The position numbers were made by a program, and so were the translations under genes. Below the pieces are notes generated by a model, which was given only the letters and a program-made list of their open reading frames with translations, had not been told where the DNA came from and made no database searches. From positions 3,472,001-3,536,000 of the forward strand of contig NZ_VFPH01000001.1 of NCBI RefSeq assembly GCF_006717045.1: DNA of 64,000 nt, given 5' to 3'. How positions within the stretch are numbered: position 1 is the stretch's first letter; the number at the start of each line of letters is the position of its first letter. Positions 1-8,324 of this stretch are shown here, piece after piece. Source of the stretch: Pseudonocardia cypriaca (GTDB lineage Bacteria > Actinomycetota > Actinomycetes > Mycobacteriales > Pseudonocardiaceae).

Positions 1-264
1 GGGTACGCCGTGGCGAGGGCCGCCCGCGCCGGGTTCCTGACCGTGACCGACGCCCGCGGGCGGGTGCTGGCACAGGAGGTCGCCACGGACGGGCGGGCCG
101 CCGCCGTCACCGTGGACGTCCCGCTGCAGGCGGGCGGCACGCCCTACACGCGGTTCGGGGACTGGTTCGCGTGGCTGTGCCTGGTGACGGCGCTGCTCGG
201 GGTGGTGCTGGCCGGCCCGGTGCACCCGGCGGTGGGGTCACGGGAGCCGGTCGGCCACGCGTAG
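1..264 (+). CDS. lnt: Apolipoprotein N-acyltransferase, C-terminal end (partial)
   Basis: The open frame runs in from the left edge of the window and stops at TAG 262-264. The visible 87 codons contain an AARAGFLTVTDARGRVLAQ stretch followed by TPYTRFGDWFAWLCL and a hydrophobic segment. This matches the end of Lnt, where the nitrilase-like domain gives way to the last membrane helix. Lnt transfers the third acyl chain to the N-terminal cysteine of lipoproteins at the membrane. The codons from position 1 already fit the family, so the GTG at 10 is internal. The tail after the helix is short. The assignment rests on the last fifth of the protein only. Confidence 0.72.
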   Translation, partial: GYAVARAARAGFLTVTDARGRVLAQEVATDGRAAAVTVDVPLQAGGTPYTRFGDWFAWLCLVTALLGVVLAGPVHPAVGSREPVGHA

Positions 265-271
265 AGGCGCC

Positions 272-307
272 CGCACACCGATTCCTGCGCTCACACACCG
301 ACTGCAG
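272..307 (+). repeat. Dispersed 36-bp repeat, copy 1
   Basis: This 36-base stretch carries two CACACCGA blocks about 20 bases apart and ends in CTGCAG. It matches 30 of 36 positions with the reverse complement of 5514-5549. It lies just behind the lnt stop codon and overlaps the stop codon of the leftward small protein at 291. No open frame explains the conservation. Confidence 0.6.
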
Positions 308-476
308 GCTCTCCGGTCTCTCCCTCGGCCTTCCCCTCGCTGGGGACGGCTGACGGATGCCGGTGACTCGGCGGAGCGACCCTGTTCAGGGCCTCCTCGA
401 TCCGCTCCAATCCGAGTGAAGCTGCGATCAGGAACAGTGGCACCAGCAATCCGGTCACGAGGAACTCTGTGATCAC
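291..476 (-). CDS. Small single-span membrane protein, unknown function
   Basis: This gene encodes 61 residues: an N-terminal hydrophobic helix (about residues 4-20, FLVTGLLVPLFLIAASLGL) followed by a charged amphipathic stretch and a hydrophilic tail. I chose the GTG at 476 because a purine-rich GGGGGGAGAGG sits about six bases upstream. An in-frame ATG at 545 would add 23 residues that do not look membrane-like. I recognise no family. It stands alone between the lnt end and a degraded region, and its stop lies inside the 36-bp repeat. It may be a real small membrane peptide; function is unknown. Confidence 0.45.
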   Translation of the reverse strand: MITEFLVTGLLVPLFLIAASLGLERIEEALNRVAPPSHRHPSAVPSEGKAEGETGEPAVGV

Positions 477-545
477 GGCCCTCTCCCCCCGCGGTGCGAG
501 TTCGGCAGCCGTGATCGTTACCGCTCGAAGGGGGCCGTTCCTCAT

Positions 546-771
546 CCGAGACGGATGAGCTCGTGCTTCGAGCTCGTCCGGGAGAGCTCAGGGACACCCG
601 CGTGCGCCGAACACCGCCCTGCGCAAGGCGGGCATCGAGGTCACCAACATCGAGGGCGGCTTTCCGCGGTGCGGCGGGCGCGGGAATGGGTCGGCGGCTC
701 GCATCGCATGACGTGCCCGATCGAACGCGATGCCGCTCCAGCACGGTGCTATGGCGACGACACCCGGGTAG
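546..771. other. Non-coding stretch with a possible rhodanese remnant
   Basis: No intact gene is seen. On the plus strand, 610-660 reads NTALRKAGIEVTNIEGG, which resembles the end of a rhodanese-like domain (helix followed by the EGG turn). There is no upstream domain, active-site cysteine or start, and the frame ends soon after. Nearby, GAGCTCG and CGAGCTC form a short inverted repeat (557-575 region). The rhodanese reading is a weak inference. Confidence 0.3.
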
Positions 772-1197
772 TCATGCCACGTTCCGGTCAGGGGTAGTCA
801 GGGCCCAGATGAGTGTGACGCCCAGCGAAATGATCGATAATGACCAGATCGGGTAGAAGGGGATGAGGAGAAAGTTGGCGATCAGGCTGAGACATGCCAG
901 CAAGATCGCGACAGTATCGCCCCAACTCCGCCCCTGTAGAACAGGGATAGCAGTTCCGCCGATGAGGACACCGAGCAGCAGGACCAGCCAACCCCACCCG
1001 GCGATGCTGAACGCGTAGGTGTACCCGGCCGTGGCGGTGTAGAGACCGTCGCGCACCACAGCCATGAGCCCGGCCAGGACCTGCCACAGCCCGAGGACAA
1101 GCATGATCGCTACGGCGAAGACCGTGTAGCCGTTCATCCACGCGTGCTTGGGACTCCTCCGGCTCCTCGTCGACCGGGATGGGATCTCCGCGCTCAT
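772..1197 (-). CDS. DUF7144-type four-helix membrane protein
   Basis: This 141-residue integral membrane protein has four predicted helices after a basic, Ser/Arg-rich N-terminus. They begin near residue 22 (YTVFAVAIMLVLGLWQVLAG), 60, 85 and 112. The layout, with the early W-N-G-Y-T entry and an aromatic-rich last pair of helices, fits the small actinobacterial DUF7144 group; family assignment is from memory. The start ATG 1195-1197 is preceded by a GAAGGAGG-like Shine-Dalgarno sequence. It lies directly downstream of the SulP remnant on the same strand. Function is unknown. Confidence 0.6.
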   Translation of the reverse strand: MSAEIPSRSTRSRRSPKHAWMNGYTVFAVAIMLVLGLWQVLAGLMAVVRDGLYTATAGYTYAFSIAGWGWLVLLLGVLIGGTAIPVLQGRSWGDTVAILLACLSLIANFLLIPFYPIWSLSIISLGVTLIWALTTPDRNVA

Positions 1198-1238
1198 GTA
1201 CGCCTCCTTCGAGGAGAGGGGTTCATCGGCGACATCGT

Positions 1239-1755
1239 TCAACTGCTTAGTAGCCCTCGCGGGGCCTCCTCGGCAGGAGCCGGGCCCCACTCGGCGCCTG
1301 CCGTCGTCCGGAACGCGGTGATCGCGGCGTCGAGCGTGGGGTAGAAGTGCGCCGGGTCGATCGTCGCGGTCAGCTCGTACTGGTCGATCTTGCGCCGCAC
1401 CGGGTCCTTCATCTCGGCGAAGACGATGTCGACGCCCTTCTTGTTGAGCTCGAGGTCGAGGTCGCGGAGCATGTCCGCCGCGGTCGTGTCCACGTCGGTG
1501 ATCGGCTCGGCGGCGACGATGATCCATGCGGGTCGCGGCTGCGACTCCGCGAGCGCGAGGATCTGTTCCCGGAACGTCCGCGCGTTCGCGAAGAAGACCG
1601 GAGCGTCGGACCGGTAAATCGGACACGCGGGAAGACGCTCGGCGTGCGGGTAGCTCCGCACGTCGTGGTACCCCGGGATCCCCGGCACCCGGCCGAGGAC
1701 GGTCTGGTACGGCCACCGCGACCGCCCGCAGGAACTGCACCGCGTTGACATCGGA
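1239..1755 (-). pseudogene. SulP-family anion permease remnant (STAS domain)
   Basis: On the minus strand, 1239 to about 1700 encodes an intact-looking STAS domain preceded by the SulP linker: LGRVPGIPGYHDVRSYPHAE, then SDAPVFFANARTFREQI and TDVDTTAADML. In SulP sulfate/bicarbonate permeases this cytoplasmic domain follows 10-14 membrane helices. Here none of the helices is found upstream. The residues just before the linker (NAVQFLRAVAVAV) are in a different frame, so there is a frameshift near 1700 as well as loss of the N-terminal part. An ATG near 1752 could in principle start a free STAS protein, but the retained permease linker argues for decay. Confidence 0.65.
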
Positions 1756-2195
1756 CCCTGTCGAGGCCGGGCTCGACATGGTCGATCTCGCCCGCGTACT
1801 TCAGCGGACGCCGAGGGCACCCCCGTCGTTCGCGAAGTGCACCATCCTTTTCCGGTGTACGCGCAGCGGCTCGACGAGCTCCGCGTTCCGTTCGCGCCCT
1901 CTTGTCGGTCATGGTCTGCCAACCGATCCTCCGAGGGAGATCGTGCGGGCTTCCGCGGGCGGCAGCCTCATCCCCAGGAGGTGAGCGCGGCGTCGCCGCG
2001 TCTTGGGTCCGCCGCCAAGGGCTATGTCCCTCGCACCAAAGGAGCCGTTGACCGCGCTGCGCATCCACCCTCGCCGCCGAGGACCTCCATGCGCCACAAC
2101 CCGACGCCCGCGGGAGCGGGCCGCAGGTATCCGGTTCACGACCGACCGGGCGAGGTGGCGGTCGACCCAGGACGCACGGCATCCGCCCGGTCTGC
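1756..2195. other. Non-coding stretch, nothing recognised
   Basis: About 440 bases lie between the SulP remnant and the end of the App1-PLD gene. Short open frames exist in all directions but have low-complexity Arg/Pro/Ala translations with no membrane, fold or motif signal. No clear promoter, terminator or repeat was seen. It may be decayed sequence from the lost permease. Confidence 0.4.
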
Positions 2196-4397
2196 TCAGT
2201 AGGTGCGCCGCAGACGCATATCAAGGGGGCGACCGTCCGGGTCGAGAAAGGACCGGTAGATCGGGGCGGTGAGCCAGCGATGCCGGGCGGGCAGCTTGCC
2301 TTCCTTGCCGATGGGGTGGCTGCGCAGTCGGCCGGCAGGTCGGGGTCCGTGGCATCCGCCGTCATGCCACGCGTCGAGCTCGGCGGCGCTCTTGCGGACG
2401 GTTTCCGCGGCCCCAGTGGGGTCGAGCAGATCATCGTCCTCGTCGAGGTCGAGGTGTTCGCGCATCAGCGTGAGACGTAGCTCACGCGCGAACCGGCGGG
2501 CTCCGTCCCCGAGCCCACCGGGATCGGTCGGCGCGCGCTGGTCACGTTCGGTGTCCAACACCGCGACGGTCAGCTCGGAGTCGTGCGTCCAGGACCTCGT
2601 GTTGAAGTTGTCGCTACCGACCGCTGCCCAGGCATCGTCGACGACGCACAGCTTCGAATGAACGTAAACGGGTAAGCCCTGCAGGTTCTCGACATCGAGC
2701 ACCTGGACCCGGTCCCCGCCCGCCTCCCGCACCATGGCCAGGGCTTCACCGTGTCCCAACATCGCCGCCTCGTTGTAGAACTGGTTCTCGTTGTCCGGCC
2801 GCCGAGGCACCACGGCGATCACATGGAGTCGTGACGACCGCTGGAGGGCGGCGGCGAAGATGCGGGCGACGTCGAACGACCACAGGTACTGGTCCTCGAT
2901 ATAGATCAGTTGCTCCGCCCGGCCGAGCGCCTTGGTGTAGGCCAGGGCGATGCTGCGTTCCCCTGACGGGGCATACGGGTAGCGGGGTCGTCGGCGCGGG
3001 TAGGTCCGCAGCAGCTGGACCGAGCACGTACCGGTGGCCGGGGGGGCGGGTGACGCCGGCGGGAGCGGGGAGGCGGTGCGGGGAAGGCCGTGGATCCGGT
3101 CGGGTACCACGTGCCAGGGCAGCCGCGACACCGCTGCCGGGTTCTGCCAACGCTCGCGGAAGGTCTCCTCCGCCTCCCGCACCACCGGCCCCTGCAGCTC
3201 CAGCTGTACGTCGTGATAAGCGGGGTTGGGTCCGTACACGCGATCGGCTCCCACGCTCTGCCGATCGCCACGGTGATCGGCGTCGTCGCGGCTGCCGTGG
3301 TCGAGGTCGATGCCGCCGACGAACGCCACATCGTCCCGGGGACGGCCGGGATGGCGGACGATGACCATCTTCTGGTGGTGGCAGCCGAACGGGAGCACCC
3401 GCTGGTCCAGCAGCACCTCACCACCCGCCTTGCCCACGGCCAGGGCGAGCATCCGGTTCGGACCCACCTGCGAACCCACCGCGCCCGTGTGGGCGTGCCA
3501 GAGCAGCCCACGCACCCTCGCCCCACGACCTGCCGCCCCGGAAAGCGCCTCGACGACCGTCGGCCCGCCCTCGGCGAGGAGCTCATCGGCATCCCCTCGC
3601 CACCCCACGAACTGGACCGAATCGCCGTCGCCCGCCGCGGCCAGCACTCTCGCCAGGGCGTCGTAGTACACATGTCCGTGCACCAGTGGGCGCACTGCGT
3701 TGCCCTCGGTCCATGCCCTGAGGCGGGTGGCCGCATTGCCGCGCTCGAACTCCGAGAGGAACCAGTCCGCGACCGATCCCTCCCGGGGTTGCCCGATCCC
3801 GAGAGCGGCTCGCACCAACGGCAGTAGCTCCTCGCCGTTCGGTGCCCCGACCAGGGCCGCACCGACAATCTCGTCGGCCCGGGAGGACAGATCGATCTTC
3901 GAGCGACCTACGTCGAACACCTGCCGCAACCCGATCACCGCAAGACGGTCCCGGCGGCGGCACGCGAAATCGACGAACACCTGCGGGTCGTGCCCCCCAT
4001 CATCCCCGAGGAGCACCCATCGCACGTTCGGCATCCGGTCCGCGAGGTGTTCGATGCCAGCAAGCTTGCGCGCCCTGCTGCCCCCGACGACCCATCGCGG
4101 CGCGAAGTTGCGGCCCATCGTCAGCAGCGTGCCCGAAGGATAGCCATCACGTCTGAGCAGGGACGTGATCGGCCGAGCCAGCACGCTCGGAAAGGCCGTC
4201 AAGTAGAACACCGGCGCGCTGTCCAGATCAGCTGAAAGTGCGCGGATGAGACGGGGCATGGCCAGCATCGAACGGCGATCTCGGAGACTGGTCGTGCGCA
4301 GGGCTCGAAGCCGCCCCAGCAGACGACGGAGCGACCCCCACCGGAGCACACCATCCACATCGAAAATCACGCCATGAGCATCGCCGCTCGACATCAT
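2196..4397 (-). CDS. App1/DUF2183-like phosphatase domain fused to phospholipase D
   Basis: This 733-residue two-part protein begins with a HAD-like domain resembling phosphatidate phosphatase App1 (DUF2183): FDVDG at 12-16, a YLTAFPS stretch at 65-71 and GDDGGHDPQ at 131-139. Residues 235-615 form a phospholipase D pair. The first catalytic block is H341-x-K343 followed by FVGGIDL at 359-365; the usual Asp after K is not at its normal spacing. The second block, H580-S-K-L-C-V-V-D587 with GSDNFNTRSW, is canonical. The C-terminal 110 residues are acidic then basic. PLD enzymes cleave phosphodiester bonds of lipids; the App1 domain would remove phosphate from phosphatidate. Both steps in one chain would convert phospholipid to diacylglycerol, which is inference. 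No signal peptide is seen. The start ATG has a neighbouring in-frame ATG and a GGAG upstream. Confidence 0.8.
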   Translation of the reverse strand: MMSSGDAHGVIFDVDGVLRWGSLRRLLGRLRALRTTSLRDRRSMLAMPRLIRALSADLDSAPVFYLTAFPSVLARPITSLLRRDGYPSGTLLTMGRNFAPRWVVGGSRARKLAGIEHLADRMPNVRWVLLGDDGGHDPQVFVDFACRRRDRLAVIGLRQVFDVGRSKIDLSSRADEIVGAALVGAPNGEELLPLVRAALGIGQPREGSVADWFLSEFERGNAATRLRAWTEGNAVRPLVHGHVYYDALARVLAAAGDGDSVQFVGWRGDADELLAEGGPTVVEALSGAAGRGARVRGLLWHAHTGAVGSQVGPNRMLALAVGKAGGEVLLDQRVLPFGCHHQKMVIVRHPGRPRDDVAFVGGIDLDHGSRDDADHRGDRQSVGADRVYGPNPAYHDVQLELQGPVVREAEETFRERWQNPAAVSRLPWHVVPDRIHGLPRTASPLPPASPAPPATGTCSVQLLRTYPRRRPRYPYAPSGERSIALAYTKALGRAEQLIYIEDQYLWSFDVARIFAAALQRSSRLHVIAVVPRRPDNENQFYNEAAMLGHGEALAMVREAGGDRVQVLDVENLQGLPVYVHSKLCVVDDAWAAVGSDNFNTRSWTHDSELTVAVLDTERDQRAPTDPGGLGDGARRFARELRLTLMREHLDLDEDDDLLDPTGAAETVRKSAAELDAWHDGGCHGPRPAGRLRSHPIGKEGKLPARHRWLTAPIYRSFLDPDGRPLDMRLRRTY

Positions 4398-5149
4398 CGA
4401 ACTCCAGCTGCAATTCGGTTAACCGTCGTGTGTGGAGGAGGCGCTGATTCGGCCAGGAAATTGCTGAGGCGCTAACGAGCGCCGTATCAGCCCGTCGCGT
4501 GAGGTTTGCCGAGTTGGCTTCCGTTCTCTGTGGCCCTGGCTGGGGCGGTGCGCGCCTTGAACAGGCGGCGCTGACTATGAGAGTTGTCGGTCGCCCCTGG
4601 CAGGGATGATCGACGGGCGAGGCGGACGAGTGCGTCCTCGGCCTGGGCGGCGGTGATCTGCAGGGGTGCATCAGTCCCGCCCTTTCCGCGGATCGCCGTT
4701 CGGCCGTGGACTTGCGGGCGAGTTGGGTCTGGTTTCGACCTCGACGACGCGAACCTGGTCAGCAGCCACGACAGCACCGCAGCATCGCCGTGTACCGCGC
4801 GAGCCCGCTCATCCGGCTCTCCGGCAGAAGCTGGCCCACGCCGACTTGCGCTGTTCCGTCGGCGACCGGAACGGGTTCCCGGTACTCATGTGCTGCTCCT
4901 CATTTGAGTGCGTCGGTCACGCTTCGCGGATCGTCACCGCCTCGCCAACCCCGCGCATCGCCCGTCTCGGGTGACCACCGATCCCCCGGCCTACGTCGTC
5001 GAGCAGTTGCCCCTCAAGCGGGTCGTACCTGCTCGTGGTGGCCTCGCAACCCCTCCGCTCGTTCAGGGTCTGCCGGCAGGTCTCGACGAGTTCGCCCGCA
5101 AGGGGGGATACGCAGTCGCCTGCATCTGAGGACGGTTGTGCAATGGCCG
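4398..5149. other. Non-coding stretch, probably decayed
   Basis: About 750 bases with only short overlapping open frames and no recognised domain. GC skew by codon position is weaker than in flanking genes. A CGGTTAACCG palindrome at 4416-4425 lies just upstream of the App1-PLD start and could be an operator for it. The frame over 4970-5129 (EQLPLKRVVPARGGLATPPL region) did not match any family I know. Confidence 0.4.
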
Positions 5150-5470
5150 AGCCCCAGACGGTCCGCGTGAGACCGACCGCAAGTACGATTCCGGTGAGCC
5201 GTTGGACGCCGATTTGGCCGCCGCGATGCCCCGTTGCAACCGGTCGTCGAGCACACCGCCGGGCGCCGGGAGTCGACGGTGCCCGACGGCGCTGGCCATC
5301 CGGTCGCCATCATCACCGACGACCGGGTCACCAGCCGCACCCTCGGCACACAGCCCGGCACCACGGCGTGGACAGAGATCGAAGTGGAGCTGGCCGAGCA
5401 GGGCACCCCGAGATGCTCGACCGGGACGCGATCCGCGCGACCCTCGCGCGTGCTCGTGTATGCCGATGAG
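5150..5470 (+). pseudogene. CYTH-domain (triphosphate tunnel) protein remnant
   Basis: Pieces of a CYTH domain are visible in three frames. Near 5169 is ETDRKYD, the degenerate first strand with the E-x-E-x-K signature. From about 5234 comes QPVVEHTAGRRESTV then DGAGHPVAIITDDRVTSRTL and TTAWTEIEVEL, the later strands of the tunnel. A frame change near 5400 is followed by PEMLDRDAIRATLA. The segment between the first strand and QPVVEH, roughly 90 residues in intact CYTH or CYTH-CHAD proteins, is missing. CYTH enzymes act on triphosphate compounds or polyphosphate. With an internal deletion, frameshifts and no start, this is a dead gene. Confidence 0.6.
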
Positions 5471-5513
5471 GGGTCGCGCCAGCAGTTTGCGATCTGCTTC
5501 CACGACCCGCCCA

Positions 5514-5549
5514 CTGCAGTCGGTGTGCCGGCACAGAAATCGGTGTGTG
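5514..5549 (-). repeat. Dispersed 36-bp repeat, copy 2 (inverted)
   Basis: Read on the minus strand, this segment begins CACACACCGATTTCTG and ends CACACCGACTGCAG, matching copy 1 at 272-307 at 30 of 36 positions. Like copy 1, it lies a few bases beyond the stop codon of a gene, here the leftward MFS exporter ending at 5557. It may be an intergenic repeat family or a processing/termination element. Confidence 0.6.
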
Positions 5550-5556
5550 ACCGCCT

Positions 5557-7083
5557 TCAGCGCAGCTTGCGCCGCAGCAGCACCGGTGTGGCGAGTGCGG
5601 CAGCCGCCGCGAGCGTGACAGCCGTCCACGCCGACAGCTGCATGCCGGTGACGAACGCCGACGTGGCGGCGTCCACCAGCTCGGAGCCCGCGGCCCCGGG
5701 GAGCTCCGCCGCGGCGTCGTAGGCACCGGCGAGCGTGTCGGCGGCCGCCTCCGCGGCCTCGGGGGGCAGCTGGGCCGCCGCGCCGGCGGGCAGGTTGCCC
5801 GCCATCGCGCCGCGGTAGACCGCGACGCCGACGCTGCCCAGCAGCGCGATGCCGAGCGCGTTGCCCAGCTCGTTGCCGGTCTCGGAGACCGCCGAGGCCG
5901 CTCCGGCCCGCTCGGCGGGAGCGGAACCGATGATCAGGTCGACGCTGAGGGTGGACGCGGGTGCGGCCCCGATCCCGAGGATCACCGTGCCGGTGATGAG
6001 GAGCGCGAGGTCGGGCTCCGCACCGACCTGGGCGATGACGGCCAGCCCGACGGCCGCGACGGCGAGGCCGCCGCCCACCAGGTGGGGCGCCGGGATGCGG
6101 CGCACCAGCACGGGCGTCAGCAGTGACCCGGCGATGATCCCGGCCGTCGCCGGGATCAGCCACGCGCCTGCCGCCAGCGGGCCCATGCCGATCACGAGCT
6201 GCAGGTACTGGGCGACGAACAGGAAGATCCCCGCCATCATCACGCCGATGAGGACGTTGACCAGCACGGATGTGCTGAACGCCGCCGAGCGGAACAGGCC
6301 GAGGTCGAGCAGCGGGTGGGCGATCCGCCGCTGTCGACGGACGAACGCCGCTCCGATCGCGACGCCCGCGGCCACGGCGAGCAGCGCCGTGGCATCGGCT
6401 CCGTCCTCGGCGATCCGCTTCACCCCGTAGATCACGGCCAGCACGGCGAGCACGGACAGGACCGCGCCCGGGAGGTCGAACCGGCCGGGTGCGGGGTCGC
6501 GCACCTCGGGCAGCAGCCGCGGCCCCACCACCAGGAGCGCCGCCATCACCGGCAGGTTGAGCAGGAACACCGAGCCCCACCAGAAGTGCTGCAGCAGCAC
6601 GCCGGCCACGAGCGGGCCGATGACGGTGCCGACCGAGAACGTGGTGACCCACAGTCCGATCGCGAACCGGCGCTGCGCCTCGTCGACGAACAGGCTCCGC
6701 AGCAGCGACAGCGTGGACGGCATGAGGGTGGCGCCGGCGATCCCGAGCAGTGCCCTGGCGAGAATCAGCAGCTCGGCGGTCGGCGCGAACGCGGCGAGCA
6801 GGCTGGCCGCCCCGAACGCCGCCGCACCGGCCAGGAGCAGCCGCCTGCGCCCGATCCGGTCGCCGAGGGTGCCCATCGTCACGAGCGAGCCAGCGATGAG
6901 GAAGCCGTACACGTCGGTGATCCACAGCAGCTGCGTGCCGGTCGGTTGCAGTGCCTCGCTGAGCGCGGGCGTCGCGAGGATGAGGACCACGAGGTCCATC
7001 GAGATGATCAGGGTGGGCAGCACGAGCGCGGCGAGGGCGGTCCACTCGCGGCGGCCGGCGCGGACGGGGTCGGGCGCGGTCAT
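5557..7083 (-). CDS. DHA2-family MFS multidrug exporter (SmvA/LfrA-like)
   Basis: This 508-residue major facilitator has 14 predicted helices, typical of the DHA2 drug:H+ antiporter family. The first helix carries ISMDLVVLILATPAL, near the D1 motif of this family, and motif A appears as GTLGDRIGRRRLLL after helix 2. Helix 5 has the GPLVAGVLLQHFWWGSVFL antiporter motif C pattern. It probably exports lipophilic cations, quinolones or biocides. Its start faces the tetR gene at 7138 across a 54-bp gap holding a palindromic operator, so drug-responsive repression by that TetR is likely. The substrate cannot be read from sequence. Confidence 0.9.
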   Translation of the reverse strand: MTAPDPVRAGRREWTALAALVLPTLIISMDLVVLILATPALSEALQPTGTQLLWITDVYGFLIAGSLVTMGTLGDRIGRRRLLLAGAAAFGAASLLAAFAPTAELLILARALLGIAGATLMPSTLSLLRSLFVDEAQRRFAIGLWVTTFSVGTVIGPLVAGVLLQHFWWGSVFLLNLPVMAALLVVGPRLLPEVRDPAPGRFDLPGAVLSVLAVLAVIYGVKRIAEDGADATALLAVAAGVAIGAAFVRRQRRIAHPLLDLGLFRSAAFSTSVLVNVLIGVMMAGIFLFVAQYLQLVIGMGPLAAGAWLIPATAGIIAGSLLTPVLVRRIPAPHLVGGGLAVAAVGLAVIAQVGAEPDLALLITGTVILGIGAAPASTLSVDLIIGSAPAERAGAASAVSETGNELGNALGIALLGSVGVAVYRGAMAGNLPAGAAAQLPPEAAEAAADTLAGAYDAAAELPGAAGSELVDAATSAFVTGMQLSAWTAVTLAAAAALATPVLLRRKLR

Positions 7084-7093
7084 CGGATCCTCC

Positions 7094-7116
7094 TTACGTT
7101 ACATACCGGAACGTAA
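7094..7116. promoter_or_regulatory. TetR operator between exporter and regulator genes
   Basis: TTACGTT (7094-7100) and AACGTAA (7110-7116) are perfect inverted half-sites separated by 9 bases, between two divergent starts. A nested GTTAC/GTAAC pair overlaps them. A -10-like TAGGCT at 7125-7130 is followed by 7 bases and the ATG of tetR at 7138, so the tetR message may be leaderless. Its -35 region would lie inside the palindrome, consistent with autorepression. Confidence 0.6.
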
Positions 7117-7137
7117 CAGAAGGCTAGGCTGAAGACC

Positions 7138-7764
7138 ATGCCCACCGGTCGCCCGAGGGACCCGCAGATCGATGCCACCGTGCTGGAGGCCACGCTCGCC
7201 GTGCTCGACGAGAGCGGCTACGGACAGCTGACCATCGAGGAGGTGGCGCGCCGGGCCGGGGCGACGAAGCCCGCGATCTACCGGCGCTGGCCCACCCGCC
7301 AACACCTCGCCCTCGCGGCACTGGCGGTGCGCCTCGGCGACTCCCCGGTGCCGGACACCGGCTGCACCCTCTGCGATCTCGGCGAGGGGATCGGGGTCTT
7401 CCTCGCAGCCTTCCGCGAGATCCGGCCGGGGGTGCTCGGCGCCCTGTTCGCCGACTGCGCCCGCGTTCCCGAGCTGCGCGACGCGTTCCTCGCCACCCTC
7501 TTCGACCCGCCGCGCGAGGCCGTCGGGCAGATGCTGGAACGCGCCGTGGCCCGCGGCGACCTGCGCGCGGACGTCGACCGCGGCCTCGTGCTCGACATGC
7601 TGTCGTCCGTTGTGCACTACCGCGCGCTGTTCGGGCACGCGCCCATCACGGACGTGGAGGTCGAGCGGGCGGTCGAGGTGCTCCTGTCCGGGATCGCCGT
7701 CGACTACCCCCGGCTCGTCGCGCACAGCAGAGCCCTCGCGGAGGCACCTCACGCACACGCGTGA
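7138..7764 (+). CDS. TetR/AcrR-family transcriptional regulator
   Basis: This 208-residue regulator has an N-terminal helix-turn-helix (about residues 12-58: GRPRDPQIDATVL, then TIEEVARRAGATKPAIYRRW). The C-terminal half is a helical ligand domain that looks like the TetR_C-type used by drug-efflux repressors. It is divergent from the DHA2 exporter at 5557-7083, with a palindromic site between. It therefore probably represses that exporter and itself until a drug-like ligand binds. No Shine-Dalgarno is obvious; the ATG lies 7 bases after a -10-like TAGGCT. Confidence 0.88.
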   Translation: MPTGRPRDPQIDATVLEATLAVLDESGYGQLTIEEVARRAGATKPAIYRRWPTRQHLALAALAVRLGDSPVPDTGCTLCDLGEGIGVFLAAFREIRPGVLGALFADCARVPELRDAFLATLFDPPREAVGQMLERAVARGDLRADVDRGLVLDMLSSVVHYRALFGHAPITDVEVERAVEVLLSGIAVDYPRLVAHSRALAEAPHAHA

Positions 7765-7859
7765 CGCCCCTCACGGGGCGCCGCTGTCACGGCCCGGCCC
7801 CGGTCGCCGTCCCTCCTGCGTGCAGCGCACCCGCGCTGCCGTGAAAAAGGAGAGACCCG

Positions 7860-8324
7860 ATGACCATGCGGCTTCGCATCCGCGACCTCCAGCCAGCGGC
7901 CTACCAGGCGATGATGGGCCTGGAGAAGTACCTGGCGACCTGCCCGGTGCCGAAGCGGACGCTGGACCTGATCAAGCTGCGGGCGAGCCAGATGAACGGC
8001 TGCGCCTTTTGCACCGACATGCACGCCTTCGACCTGAAGGACGACGGCGAGACCGACGAGCGGATCTTCGCGGTGGCCGTGTGGCGGGACGCGCCGTGGT
8101 TCACCCCCGCGGAGCGGGCCGCGCTGGCGCTCACCGAGGAGGCCACCCGCATGGCGCCGGGCGGGGTCAGCGACGAGGTGTGGGCCGAGGCCGAGGAGCA
8201 CTACGAGCCGGCGGCGCTCGCGGGCCTGGTCGCCGCGATCGCGGCGATCAACGCGTGGAACGTCATCAACGTGACGCTGCGGACCACCCCCGGCCTGCTG
8301 CGGAACGCCGCGGTCCCGGCCTGA
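7860..8324 (+). CDS. AhpD-like carboxymuconolactone decarboxylase-family protein
   Basis: This 154-residue all-helical protein carries the redox motif C48-x-x-C51 followed by H54 (NGCAFCTDMH), the signature of AhpD-type peroxidase-reductases in the CMD family. Such proteins reduce peroxides or act as thiol-linked reductants in the cytoplasm. AAAAAGGAGAG lies 5-6 bases upstream of the ATG, a strong ribosome site. The gene stands alone, ending directly against the convergent esterase gene with no spacer. The exact substrate is unknown. Confidence 0.85.
   Translation: MTMRLRIRDLQPAAYQAMMGLEKYLATCPVPKRTLDLIKLRASQMNGCAFCTDMHAFDLKDDGETDERIFAVAVWRDAPWFTPAERAALALTEEATRMAPGGVSDEVWAEAEEHYEPAALAGLVAAIAAINAWNVINVTLRTTPGLLRNAAVPA

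Noticed and set aside
1239..1922. A free-standing STAS protein
   Set aside because: The region before the STAS domain retains the SulP-specific LGRVPGIPGYHD linker and is frameshifted, so a truncated permease is the better explanation.
4487..4777. A 96-codon leftward gene
   Set aside because: Weak codon bias, no motif, no ribosome site and it lies in a region with decayed genes.
5063..7045. A 660-codon leftward frame across the MFS gene and the region beyond
   Set aside because: Composition is Arg/Gly/Ala-rich and the true MFS frame is clear in another phase.
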